A DNA stretch of 36,487 nucleotides, taken from positions 1-36,487 of the IMG/VR virus record IMGVR_UViG_3300044675_000797. One strand, written 5' to 3'. The position numbers and the translations under genes were made by a program. Positions 8,460-14,654 of the stretch are shown piece by piece; position 1 is the first letter of the stretch; each line of letters starts with the position of its first letter. Source of the stretch: a virus. Under the pieces are notes generated by a model. It ran no database searches. It was given only the letters and a program-made list of their open reading frames with translations, and had not been told where the DNA came from.

Positions 8460-8593
8460 TTTTTCTTCTTTTCGGCTTCGCGCTTGACACTATAAGCAAT
8501 TGCCACGGCTTGCTTGACTGGCTTGCCAGCTTTGACTTCAGCTTTGACGTTCTTGCGGAAGGCTTCGGGTGATTTAGATTTAACTAGTGGCAT
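8456..8593 (-). CDS. Small basic protein, 45 aa
   Basis: Short frame starting ATG at 8593 ([20 protein letters not shown]) and ending in a lysine run at TGA 8456. About one third of residues are Lys or Arg, mainly one helix followed by a basic tail. Small basic proteins of this kind are common between terminase and portal genes of environmental podoviruses, with unknown function; DNA binding is possible. Its stop overlaps the GroES-like start by 4 nt (ATGA), which supports it being real. Confidence 0.72.
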   Translation of the reverse strand: MPLVKSKSPEAFRKNVKAEVKAGKPVKQAVAIAYSVKREAEKKKK

Positions 8594-9022
8594 TTAAGTC
8601 TCCGTGTGAAGAATAGCGTAGTTTAATTTAATCGCTTCAGAGTAAGCGTTGTTGGTCACATTCTTGAGTTCTACCGTGAATGAGCCATCTGCAACCGCCG
8701 CAATGAACGCATTGTACGCACCCAAAGTGCCGCCAGATGCTACGCTGATTACCACCACATCTTTGATGCTACAAGCAGAGCAAGTCACCACAAACACCGC
8801 GTTGGCGCTAGGCGCCATCTGCGCGTTGGCCGTGGTAATCTGGCCAGACGGCGTGTTGAGTGTCACACCAGTGGTTTTGTTGTTGGTTTGGGTTACGGTG
8901 CCAAAAGCAGCGCCAGAGTAGCCAATTGTGCCAGTGGTAACAATGTCAGTAGCTTGAACAATGTCAGCACCAATGATGTTTTGGTCTTCGTACGCAACGC
9001 CGATTGGTTTGGTGTTTGCCAT
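8594..9022 (-). CDS. Beta-rich head/fibre-type structural protein
   Basis: 142-aa protein opening MANTKPIGVAYEDQNIIGAD, followed by Thr/Gly/Ala-rich beta segments (TTGTIGYSGAAFGTVTQTNN, DVVVISVASGG, GSFTVELKNVTN). The N-terminal motif 'NTK.[IV]GVA[YF].D' recurs in the gene at 35406-35726, suggesting two paralogous virion proteins with a shared attachment peptide. Such proteins are often labelled head fibre or decoration; I cannot verify this. It is packed directly against the 45-aa basic gene (adjacent bases 8593/8594). Confidence 0.72.
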   Translation of the reverse strand: MANTKPIGVAYEDQNIIGADIVQATDIVTTGTIGYSGAAFGTVTQTNNKTTGVTLNTPSGQITTANAQMAPSANAVFVVTCSACSIKDVVVISVASGGTLGAYNAFIAAVADGSFTVELKNVTNNAYSEAIKLNYAILHTET

Positions 9023-9024
9023 GA

Positions 9025-9177
9025 TTATTTCTTCTTAGCAGTTTTAGCAGATTCTTTGAACGCCTTGGCGGTCGGTGCGCCTTTGTCGCCTGGCTGGCGC
9101 ATTTTCTCTTTGCTGCCAGCGGCTATGCGCTCACGTTTGGCTGCAATATTTGCATAGAGTCCGGGTTTGGTAGCCAT
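9025..9177 (-). CDS. Small basic conserved phage protein, 50 aa
   Basis: MATKPGLYANIAAKRERIAA... ending in KTAKKK. I place the start at ATG 9177, one base after the stop of the preceding gene (TGATATG), with GGAAG 9 nt upstream. A longer frame from 9222 exists but its ATG has no good ribosome site and lies deep inside the upstream gene. The phrase 'KPGLYANI.AKR.RIA.GS.EKMR.PG.KGAPTA.AF' is widespread in phages, always near terminase or portal. Function unknown; basic and probably unstructured. Confidence 0.78.
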   Translation of the reverse strand: MATKPGLYANIAAKRERIAAGSKEKMRQPGDKGAPTAKAFKESAKTAKKK

Positions 9178-9178
9178 A

Positions 9179-9436
9179 TCAACACTTCCATCGTTTAAGA
9201 GCCGCTTTAGCGCGTTCGCCATCCTTGGCGTTGGCCGCTACTGCGCCCATCCTTGCACAAAATGAATCCTTGCGGCCTTGGTCTGCCTTGGTCTTGGGGT
9301 TGGGTGCTGGCGCTTTTAAGTTGCTACCAGTCGCGGCGTTGTACTTCTCACGCCCTTTGGCTGTGAGGCCAGCGCCTTTGCTGGTGGGCAATTTTTCGCC
9401 GCGTCCTACGCTTAGAGATACGCCTTTTTTAGCCAT
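9179..9436 (-). CDS. DUF6321-like small basic protein
   Basis: 85-aa protein opening MAKKGVSLSVGRGEKLPTSK, followed by 'GAGLTAKGREKYNAATGSNL' and a C-terminal 'RKDSFCARMGAVAA'. I recognise this as the DUF6321 type of phage protein (family number from memory). The start ATG at 9436 overlaps the large-terminase stop by one base (TAATG); a longer frame from 9451 is less likely. Function is unknown. The steady place next to terminase suggests a packaging or head role. Confidence 0.8.
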   Translation of the reverse strand: MAKKGVSLSVGRGEKLPTSKGAGLTAKGREKYNAATGSNLKAPAPNPKTKADQGRKDSFCARMGAVAANAKDGERAKAALKRWKC

Positions 9437-10962
9437 TACGACCCCATCCAAGATGTTGCAACCACGCCTCTGTCACTGTACGTGCGGCGCTGCGTGGATT
9501 CACGCGCCTCACGGTGGGCCACGGCAAAGGCAAAAGTCACGCAGATCGCGTCAGCCGCGTCTGGTGACGCCAAACCGCGCGCCTTCATGTCTTTTTTCGA
9601 CTCCAAGAAAATAGTACCCTTGGAGTCGGGCTTCATCATAGGCGAAATTAAATCAGTTTTAAGAAACCTGTCAAGCGGGATTGAAGCAGTTTTCAGCCAA
9701 TCCTTCATTTTGCCCCACATTTCGGCCCTTTTGTTGCCATACATGACCGGATTTGTCGATTTATTGCCAAAGTTGACACCTTTGACTTTGTACCTTTGCT
9801 CTTTCAAACGGTCAACAATGCCAGCCCCAAGGCCGCCTTCGTCAATCACAACTAAAGTAGGCTTGTATTCTTCAATCGCTTCGATCACATGGCCAACCAC
9901 GGTCATGGTGTCGTCGCCCCGATGGCGCTGGATAGAGATAATGTCCCGCCCCTGCCGCACAGCGATGACTGTTGCATCCGCGCCAAAGCGGGCGGGGTCT
10001 ACGCCGATCACAATTGGGGCACTTTGGTCTTGGTACTTAGGCCGTTTCATCGCGTCGTCTACCAAACTGACCGATATGAACTGATCGTCGCCTTCGGACG
10101 GGAACTGGCCATAGACCTCGACGTGCGCTTGGCTGGATTCGGGGCCGTACTCGTCGATGATCTGCTGATAGACCTGCTTGTCCGTCCCTTCAACCGTGCG
10201 GGCGTCAACTACTTTTGTAGTCCAGAACTCACGTTTGCTGTTGAAACACTCGTAAAAGTACCCCGTGTTGCGGCGCGGGTTGCTAAACGCCATCCAGAAT
10301 CTGTTGGGCGTGTTTTCTGTAAAGAAGCCCGAGGTCACCGCCCAGATGCTGTCGTCAATACCAGACGCCTCGTCAAACACGACCAGCACACCGTCGAAGT
10401 TGTGAACACCCGCGTAGGCGTCAGGATTCTCCGCTGACCAAAGCCTGCCCTCGACGCCCCAGTAGCGCGTGCCTTTCTTAAGATCGCGCTCGACCAACTC
10501 CGTGAGCCACTTGGCTGGCATGACTCTTGTTGCGCTAACTTCAAACCAATGGCTGTTGATGGCAGTGGCCAACCATTTGGTAATCTCGGCCCATGTGACT
10601 GAGCGTAGCTGAGACTCACTGTTGGCTGAGATGATGGTCGTCGAGCCAATGCGCGTTGTGAGCATCCAAATCGTGATCCATGACACTAACGCTGACTTAC
10701 CAATACCACGGCCAGAGCTAACCGCGCTTCTCAAGGTATTGAAGTCAACTAGGCCGTTGTTCTGTTTGATGTGGTCAGCGATCTCAGTTAAGACCTCACG
10801 CTGCCATTTGCGTGGGCCTTTGAAATGCTCTAGCGGCGTGCCAGGCTGACCCCAAGGAAACGCAAACATTACAAACGCCAGTGGGTTGTCCTTGATCGCT
10901 GGCGCCCACAGACGCGCCATGAGTTCCTGTTCGTCTTCAGCGCTGTATATGGTCGATTGCAT
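9436..10962 (-). CDS. Terminase large subunit (packaging ATPase-nuclease)
   Basis: Motor that pumps DNA through the portal and cuts it to length. At 508 aa it has a normal length. The ATPase domain has Walker A 'SSGRGIGKS' (residues 82-90) and Walker B 'VLVVFDEAS' with Asp197/Glu198. The RNase H-like nuclease domain has Asp322 in 'VIGVDPARFGADA', Asp374 in 'VVIDEGG' and Asp468/Asp471 in 'SPDAADAICVTFA'. All key acidic residues are present. The start overlaps the small subunit's end by 26 nt. A P22-type portal suggests headful packaging, consistent with a circular, permuted map, but the terminase type cannot be fixed by eye. Confidence 0.95.
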   Translation of the reverse strand: MQSTIYSAEDEQELMARLWAPAIKDNPLAFVMFAFPWGQPGTPLEHFKGPRKWQREVLTEIADHIKQNNGLVDFNTLRSAVSSGRGIGKSALVSWITIWMLTTRIGSTTIISANSESQLRSVTWAEITKWLATAINSHWFEVSATRVMPAKWLTELVERDLKKGTRYWGVEGRLWSAENPDAYAGVHNFDGVLVVFDEASGIDDSIWAVTSGFFTENTPNRFWMAFSNPRRNTGYFYECFNSKREFWTTKVVDARTVEGTDKQVYQQIIDEYGPESSQAHVEVYGQFPSEGDDQFISVSLVDDAMKRPKYQDQSAPIVIGVDPARFGADATVIAVRQGRDIISIQRHRGDDTMTVVGHVIEAIEEYKPTLVVIDEGGLGAGIVDRLKEQRYKVKGVNFGNKSTNPVMYGNKRAEMWGKMKDWLKTASIPLDRFLKTDLISPMMKPDSKGTIFLESKKDMKARGLASPDAADAICVTFAFAVAHREARESTQRRTYSDRGVVATSWMGS

Positions 10963-11374
10963 GCTGGGTGTTCTCTATGATTACGGCATCTTCTACAGTT
11001 AGCGCTCGCTTAGTTGCCTCGGCCAGCGCGCCAGTGATGGAGATGCGCTGATCCACTTCAACCGAGATAGCCTGCTTGGCCACCCAGCCGTGTTGATGTT
11101 TGAGGATTTCTAACGCTGCCTTGGCGTCGCCGTCTAGGGCTGCGGCGTGCATGACCTTGGACAGTTCAATCTCGCCATCCGCTTTGCCTTTTTGCGCGGC
11201 AAGTTCCACTACGGGGTCAAGTTGCGTGAGTTGCCGGTATTCAATAGGCAGCATGCCTGCGGCAAGCGCCAGTGCGTCGCCTTTGAGGCCCAGCTTGGCC
11301 GCGTCATATACCGCTTTCAAGCGCGACTCTGTCGCTTCGACCTTGCGCGGTGTAAATGGAATCGAATGGAACAT
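10937..11374 (-). CDS. Terminase small subunit (probable)
   Basis: 145-aa helical protein first in the late block. Residues about 15-60 resemble a helix-turn-helix DNA-recognition region (KAVYDAAKLGLKGDALALAA). The central part has 'HAAALDGDAKAALEILKHQH' followed by GW, a motif I associate with small terminase proteins. The start ATG at 11374 has GGAG 6-7 nt upstream. Its position directly before the large terminase, with a 26-nt overlap, is the standard arrangement. It would recognise the packaging site and load the motor on the concatemer. Confidence 0.85.
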   Translation of the reverse strand: MFHSIPFTPRKVEATESRLKAVYDAAKLGLKGDALALAAGMLPIEYRQLTQLDPVVELAAQKGKADGEIELSKVMHAAALDGDAKAALEILKHQHGWVAKQAISVEVDQRISITGALAEATKRALTVEDAVIIENTQHAIDHIQR

Positions 11375-11547
11375 GTGTTCTCCATGCTGTTTGCACGTAG
11401 TTGGGAGTTTACAACAAAAAAAATTTTAGCAAAGAAAAAAATTGTTCACGACCCGTACGTTTTCGCTGGCCCTTTGCGCTCGGCCCTACCCCCTCCCCCT
11501 CGGATCTTTTTTGCTTTTTTGCCCTGGTGCTGCGCGGCCGCATGGCT
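11375..11547. other. Non-coding leader between late genes and the octamer array
   Basis: No gene supported. Bases 11412-11443 are rich in A on the plus strand (T runs on the minus strand), followed by a pyrimidine-rich stretch around 11490-11520. The late (minus) transcript must begin here or further upstream. Weak promoter-like pairs can be drawn on the minus strand (for example TTGCTA with TAAACT at 15 bp), but none is convincing. Confidence 0.5.
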
Positions 11548-11752
11548 TTGGGTCACTTGGGTCATGTTGCACCAGGTCATTTGGTCCGCATGGCTGGCGC
11601 CAGCATGGCCGGTGGCCTTGGGTCATTTGGGTCATTTGGGTCATGGTTTTAAATTGCAAGCATGGCCATGCATGCCGGTAGATCTTGGGTCATTTGGGTC
11701 ATAGTTTTTTAATGACCCAAATGACCTAAAAGGTCATGGCCATGCGCGCGCG

Positions 11753-11766
11753 AAGCTTTAAAGCTT
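11753..11766. repeat. 14-bp perfect palindrome inside the octamer array
   Basis: AAGCTTTAAAGCTT reads the same on both strands. It sits directly before the octamer pair at 11766/11775 and shares its last base with the first of them. It could be a protein-binding site or a small cruciform; nothing more can be said. Confidence 0.6.
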
Positions 11767-11810
11767 TGGGTCATTTGGGTCATTTTGTCATCGAATAAAA
11801 ATCGGCGCCG

Positions 11811-11827
11811 GTAGACGCGTTGTCTAC
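11811..11827. repeat. Inverted repeat GTAGAC-n5-GTCTAC
   Basis: Perfect 6-bp arms with a 5-bp centre (gcgtt), at the edge of the AT-rich tract 11828-11887 within the octamer region. It has the size of a dimeric repressor or initiator site. No function is proven. Confidence 0.55.
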
Positions 11828-11887
11828 AATGCATGGTTTTATAGGTATTAACCCTTATATCAAAATCTTTTATTTTCTTAATTGGAA
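11828..11887. other. AT-rich tract (possible DNA unwinding element)
   Basis: About 60 bp dominated by A and T (including TTTTATAGGTATTAA and CTTTTATTTTCTTAATT), clearly more AT-rich than the GC-rich flanks. It is bounded by octamer pairs at 11766/11775 and 11892/11901. AT-rich stretches beside repeated initiator sites are the usual form of unwinding elements, so this supports an origin here, by inference. Confidence 0.5.
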
Positions 11888-12029
11888 ACCATGACCCAAA
11901 TGACCCAAAGCATATTGCAAGTGAGTATCTGCGCCGTTTTGCGCTTAGGTCAATCGACGCGCCAGCATGGCCAAAGCATGACCTAAAAAACCCAAAACCC
12001 TACAATGTTGAAGGTCATTAAAATAAATG

Positions 12030-12059
12030 TTGTGTAGTGTATATACGCTATGCTAATAT
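12030..12059 (+). promoter_or_regulatory. Sigma70-like promoter for the early small-gene cassette
   Basis: TTGTGT at 12030-12035 and TAATAT at 12054-12059 with an 18-bp spacer, about 50 bp upstream of the first early gene at 12112. The -10 hexamer is excellent and the -35 moderate. It is read away from the octamer array. An inverted repeat overlaps the -10. Confidence 0.65.
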
Positions 12060-12063
12060 AGCG
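12046..12063. promoter_or_regulatory. Inverted repeat over the early -10 (candidate operator)
   Basis: CGCTAT-gctaat-ATAGCG: perfect 6-bp arms with a 6-bp centre covering the -10 hexamer TAATAT. A protein bound here would block RNA polymerase at the early promoter. The binding protein is unknown. Confidence 0.5.
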
Positions 12064-12111
12064 TCACTGGCGTAAAAAACCGGTAAACACTAAACTAAAT
12101 TAAGGACCAAA

Positions 12112-12300
12112 ATGACAAAATCTGAAACACGCGAACTAGTCAAAATCATTGGCTATCTTGATGAATCTAATCTGCGCGGCATGGCTGCGCGCTCGCTGGC
12201 CACATTGATTCGCAGCACACGCGGCCGAAACACACGCGCAGAATTATTAGATTTTGCGCGCATCAATCGCTTGAATGAGCGCATCGAATTCAAAATCTAA
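12112..12300 (+). CDS. Small early protein, unknown function
   Basis: 62-aa basic, helical protein opening MTKSETRELVKIIGYLDESN, with many Arg residues (AARSLATLIRSTRGRNTRAE). AAGGA lies 6 nt before the ATG. It is the first gene after the early promoter and is followed by a terminator-like hairpin, so it may be transcribed in excess over the rest of the cassette. Size, charge and position would suit a small regulator or host-takeover protein, but I recognise no family. Confidence 0.75.
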   Translation: MTKSETRELVKIIGYLDESNLRGMAARSLATLIRSTRGRNTRAELLDFARINRLNERIEFKI

Positions 12301-12309
12301 AGCAAACCC

Positions 12310-12338
12310 GGCCAGCTTCGCGCTGGCCTTCATTTAAT
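12310..12338 (+). terminator. Hairpin after the first early gene (attenuator-like)
   Basis: GGCCAGC (12310-12316), loop TTCGC, GCTGGCC (12322-12328), followed by TTCATTTAAT. A 7-bp perfect GC stem with a weak T tract only 10 nt after the stop codon. Likely a partial terminator or an mRNA end-stabiliser, since genes continue downstream in the same direction. Confidence 0.6.
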
Positions 12339-12357
12339 AAACTAAAGGCAAAACAAC

Positions 12358-12456
12358 ATGAAAAAAGCATTATTTTTAGATCTACTGGCCGTGATCATCA
12401 TCGCGGCTGCGTTGACAATCGGCGCGCTGGCCTATTTTGACATTCTCACAAAATAA
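12358..12456 (+). CDS. Single-pass membrane microprotein, 32 aa
   Basis: Frame opening MKKALFLDLLAVIIIAALTI and ending ...ALAYFDILTK. A two-lysine N-terminus is followed by about 22 hydrophobic residues, so one membrane helix with the N-terminus inside. AAAGG lies 8 nt before the ATG. It has good ribosome-site spacing and early-operon context, but the very small size keeps confidence moderate. It could alter the host membrane early in infection; no family recognised. Confidence 0.6.
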   Translation: MKKALFLDLLAVIIIAAALTIGALAYFDILTK

Positions 12457-12466
12457 GGGGCCGACC

Positions 12467-13219
12467 ATGAAAAAACCCCTAGGATATATTTTGTACGAAG
12501 GCCCTTCTATGATCGACGGTTCGCCGATTGTCGTTATCGTCAACAAAATCGACGGATCCGACAATGCCAAAACCGGCGCCATGGTCCAAACTTTTATTAT
12601 TCGGTCGGATATCGCGCCGGTGGCTGCGCTTCATTCTGGCGCCGATTATGCAATATGCGGCGATTGTGAGCACCGACCGATTTTGGCCAAAGATACTGGC
12701 GCGGCGCCATGCTATGTAAATGTGGGCCGTTCGGTCCGGTCGGTTTACGAAGCATACAAGCGCGGCCGGTATGAGCGCGCCGACACTGACACTATCGCGC
12801 GCGCCGTGGCCGGTTTACTCTTGAGAATCGGAACTTATGGGGACCCGTTCGCTGCGCCGGTCAAATACTGGCGCGCTTTGGTGCGATATGTGGCCGGACA
12901 TTCTGGCTATTCGCATGCATGGAAAAACCCAAATTTTGACCATGCAGCATGGGCGCCCTTGCTCATGGCCAGCGCCGATTCTATCGACGACGCGGCGCAT
13001 GCCAATTTATTAGGCATGCGGGTTTTTAGGGTTTCAATCGGCATTGACAAGCAAGCCGGGGAAACGACGTGCCCGGCCAGCGCCGAAGGTGGCAAGCGCG
13101 CCACATGCGCCACATGTTTATTATGCGCCGGGACAAGCAAGCAAGCGCGCGATATCGTTATTGCGGACCATGCGGCCGGTCATAAGCGCCGGGTTATTTC
13201 CATAGGGGTAGCAGCATGA
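12467..13219 (+). CDS. Cysteine-rich conserved phage protein (DUF7227/Gp88-like pattern), unknown function
   Basis: 250-aa protein opening MKKPLGYILYEGPSMIDGSP. The start at 12467 has AAGGGG 6 nt upstream; a longer frame to 12437 has no site. Two cysteine groups are seen: 'CGDCEHR' with Cys64, Cys67 and His69 plus Cys82 in 'CYVNVG'; and 'TCPAS' (Cys202) with 'CATCLLCAG' (Cys214, Cys217, Cys220). Between them lie conserved-looking 'RIGTYGDP' and 'GHSGYSHAWK'. I recognise the overall pattern as a common phage family that I believe is DUF7227, loosely like mycobacteriophage Gp88; this is from memory. Four-cysteine sets suggest bound zinc or an iron-sulphur cluster. No function is known to me. 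Confidence 0.8.
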   Translation: MKKPLGYILYEGPSMIDGSPIVVIVNKIDGSDNAKTGAMVQTFIIRSDIAPVAALHSGADYAICGDCEHRPILAKDTGAAPCYVNVGRSVRSVYEAYKRGRYERADTDTIARAVAGLLLRIGTYGDPFAAPVKYWRALVRYVAGHSGYSHAWKNPNFDHAAWAPLLMASADSIDDAAHANLLGMRVFRVSIGIDKQAGETTCPASAEGGKRATCATCLLCAGTSKQARDIVIADHAAGHKRRVISIGVAA

Positions 13220-13398
13220 ATAAATTATTCCCTATTATTCCAGCCGGCCAGCCGGTCCCTTGTTTCATGTGCAGCCGGCCACTGGCTGGCCAGCCGGAAC
13301 CGGTGGAAAACCCGCCAAAGCGCGGCCAGTGGCGCGCGTATTGCAGCGCGTGCGATATGTTTACATTTTTTGATAAAGGGGCCACAAATGACCATTAA
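13216..13398 (+). CDS. Zinc-ribbon-like small protein
   Basis: 60-aa protein with two CxxC knuckles, 'PCFMCSRP' (about residues 16-21) and 'YCSACDMF' (about 43-48), about 25 residues apart. This is the standard zinc-ribbon layout. The ATG overlaps the stop of the preceding gene by 4 nt (ATGA), showing coupling. Zinc ribbons of this size often bind nucleic acid or RNA polymerase, so it may be a transcription-modifying early protein; that is inference. No closer family recognised. Confidence 0.72.
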   Translation: MNKLFPIIPAGQPVPCFMCSRPLAGQPEPVENPPKRGQWRAYCSACDMFTFFDKGATNDH

Positions 13399-13618
13399 AA
13401 GCATGCGCGCAAAATTCCCCGGCTATTGCAGCCGGTCCGGCGCCCGGATAAACCCGGGCGATGATATTAAATTTGACACTGTCGCGCGCCGGGCATGGCT
13501 GGAAGAACCCGGCGATACCCGCGTCATTTTCTACGGTGAACACGGCGCCAGCGTATTCCACCGGAACCCACGCGGCCGGTGCATCGATGCGCCGTGTTGT
13601 GGCTGCTGCACTATTTAA
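13388..13618 (+). CDS. Cysteine-rich small protein (zinc-finger-like)
   Basis: 76-aa protein opening MTIKSMRAKFPGYCSRSGAR. The phrase 'FPG.CS.SGARINPGDDIKFD' resembles the short zinc-binding segment ('G.C..CG..I..G..I') found in many phage proteins. The C-terminus is unusually cysteine-rich (CIDAPCCGCC). I chose ATG 13388 because AAAGGGG lies 7 nt upstream; it overlaps the previous gene by 11 nt. Metal binding is likely, function unknown. Confidence 0.7.
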   Translation: MTIKSMRAKFPGYCSRSGARINPGDDIKFDTVARRAWLEEPGDTRVIFYGEHGASVFHRNPRGRCIDAPCCGCCTI

Positions 13619-13627
13619 GGGGACCGT

Positions 13628-13807
13628 ATGACATATGAGATACAAACCCGCATGCTGCACGGCTGGGAAAGCGCCGGGGATCAATTCGACACGCGCGACG
13701 CGGCGGCGGCCGATTTGGCCGATTTGCTGGCCGATTTGGCCCACGCCGTAGAGCATGGCCACATGGCCGATTTTAAACCTTCTGACTATAGGATCAAAAA
13801 AACATGA
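13628..13807 (+). CDS. Small acidic helical protein
   Basis: 59-aa protein MTYEIQTRMLHGWESAGDQF..., with a repetitive amphipathic helix (DAAAADLADLLADLAHAVEH). AAGGGG lies 5-6 nt before the ATG. Its stop overlaps the next start (ATGA at 13804). 'MTYEIQT....GWE' is a pattern seen in small phage proteins of unknown function; no domain recognised. Confidence 0.65.
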   Translation: MTYEIQTRMLHGWESAGDQFDTRDAAAADLADLLADLAHAVEHGHMADFKPSDYRIKKT

Positions 13808-14019
13808 AATATATACAAAACGTGAAAATGACGTTTCACTACGGTAACGCGTTCGAGCTGGCCGGGATTGACGCGCAGCCCTTCGCGACGTTCACCCATG
13901 CCGGGATTGTGGACCGGGTCCTAATCGACAAGCTGGCGCGCGTCATGCGCGAACACGTCAACAAGCACGATAAAGACTTTTGCAACATCAAATTATCAAC
14001 CGAAGACTGGGATTGTTAA
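13804..14019 (+). CDS. Small early protein, unknown function
   Basis: 71-aa protein opening MKYIQNVKMTFHYGNAFELA and ending in NIKLSTEDWDC. Mixed alpha/beta composition with a basic central helix (DKLARVMREHVNKHDKDF). It is coupled to the upstream gene by an ATGA overlap, with only 2 nt before the next ATG. I recognise no family, and no metal or membrane motif is present. Confidence 0.65.
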   Translation: MKYIQNVKMTFHYGNAFELAGIDAQPFATFTHAGIVDRVLIDKLARVMREHVNKHDKDFCNIKLSTEDWDC

Positions 14020-14021
14020 CC

Positions 14022-14348
14022 ATGCAACATGTAACCATTGGCCGGACGGCCTACAAAGTAAATGACGCGCGCGACATTTTCGCGGAGCACGCCAAGTGCA
14101 CCGGCAAGCATAGGACCGTAAAAAGTAAGGGCGCGGAGCTGCGCCGTTTTCCTAATTATTGGGACGGCATGAGCACGGCCGATTATGTGGCCATGTACTA
14201 CGGTTTAAATAGCAGCGGGCGCAGCTTTCCGACGGCTAAGGGCGCACCCTATGGCACCGGGAACACGTTGACCGGGTTTTATGAGAATCTAAACACGGCG
14301 CCAGCCGCCACTTACACCGAAGGGGATATATATGAAAACGAAGGATAA
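14022..14348 (+). CDS. Early protein, unknown function
   Basis: 108-aa basic protein. I place the start at ATG 14022 (MQHVTIGRTAYKVNDARDIF), two bases after the previous stop, rather than at an in-frame upstream start inside that gene. The C-terminal third is Gly/Thr/Asn/Tyr-rich with 'YYGLNSSGRSFPTAKGAPYG'. No known domain seen. Its end overlaps the next gene by 17 nt. Confidence 0.65.
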   Translation: MQHVTIGRTAYKVNDARDIFAEHAKCTGKHRTVKSKGAELRRFPNYWDGMSTADYVAMYYGLNSSGRSFPTAKGAPYGTGNTLTGFYENLNTAPAATYTEGDIYENEG

Positions 14349-14547
14349 TTTGCACCCGCTCATGCGCGAGATAATCGCGCCCATGCGGCCATTGACCTAT
14401 ACGGACCATTACTACGTCGACCTAGGTTATCGGCATGAGCTGGGCCGGGTATCTGAGCATGAATACCGCATGGCGCTGGCGGAGGGGCCCGAGGCCCGGC
14501 GCCTAATGGAGCGCGGCGCCATGGAAGCGATGCAGAGGGCCTACTAG
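14332..14547 (+). CDS. Early protein, unknown function
   Basis: 71-aa helical protein opening MKTKDNLHPLMREIIAPMRP, with 'ELGRVSEHEYRMALAEGPEA' and a C-terminal helix rich in Met and Arg. AAGGGG lies 6 nt before the ATG. It is the last clear gene of the early cassette, before the strong terminator at 14625. No family recognised. Confidence 0.65.
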   Translation: MKTKDNLHPLMREIIAPMRPLTYTDHYYVDLGYRHELGRVSEHEYRMALAEGPEARRLMERGAMEAMQRAY

Positions 14548-14548
14548 C

Positions 14549-14608
14549 ATGGTCCTACTAATCGCGCTTATACTGGGCGCGCTGCTGGCCGTTCTCCTCG
14601 ACCTGTAG
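14549..14608 (+). CDS. Possible hydrophobic micropeptide, 19 aa
   Basis: MVLLIALILGALLAVLLDL followed by TAG. It starts one base after the previous stop (TAGC-ATG), so coupling is possible. Nearly all residues are aliphatic, giving one short membrane helix. No independent ribosome site is clear, and a frame this short can arise by chance; it is listed because of its position and strong hydrophobic bias. Confidence 0.3.
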   Translation: MVLLIALILGALLAVLLDL

Positions 14609-14624
14609 CGGTTGCCAAACCTTT

Positions 14625-14653
14625 AAGGCCCCTATCACTAGGGGCCTTTTTTT
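14625..14653 (+). terminator. Strong intrinsic terminator ending the early cassette
   Basis: AAGGCCCC (14625-14632), 8-nt loop, GGGGCCTT (14641-14648), then a T run to 14653. It has a perfect 8-bp stem and seven T in a row. It sits between the last early gene and the 3' end of the convergent primase-helicase gene. The A residues on the left also give a weak T tract on the minus strand, so it may work in both directions. Confidence 0.92.
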
Positions 14654-14654
14654 A

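Larger units (their letters stand above)
11548..12017. repeat. TTGGGTCA octamer array (iteron-like; candidate origin/operator region)
   Basis: Twelve exact copies of the octamer TTGGGTCA are seen. Nine are on plus, starting at 11548, 11557, 11618, 11627, 11636, 11685, 11694, 11766 and 11775. Three are on minus, at 11713, 11892 and 11901. Within each cluster the period is exactly 9 bp. Variants occur at 11574 (AGGTCA), 11722 (TGACCTAA), 11731 (AGGTCA), 11945 (TTAGGTCA), 11979 (TGACCTAA) and 12012 (AGGTCA). The array fills the gap between the divergent late and early transcripts and contains an AT-rich tract. Tandem short sites at fixed spacing in a long non-coding gap are typical of replication-initiator or regulator arrays; which of the two is not decided by sequence. 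Confidence 0.8.

Noticed and set aside
11386-11460. Late promoter on the minus strand before small terminase
   Set aside because: Only weak pairs (for example TTGCTA-15-TAAACT) in a T-rich stretch; not enough to annotate.
11147-11704. Plus-strand open frame across small terminase and the octamer array, with Gly-His-Leu and Gly-Ser-Phe repeats
   Set aside because: The repeats are only the 9-bp octamer period read as codons; the frame overlaps the terminase gene and has no ribosome site.
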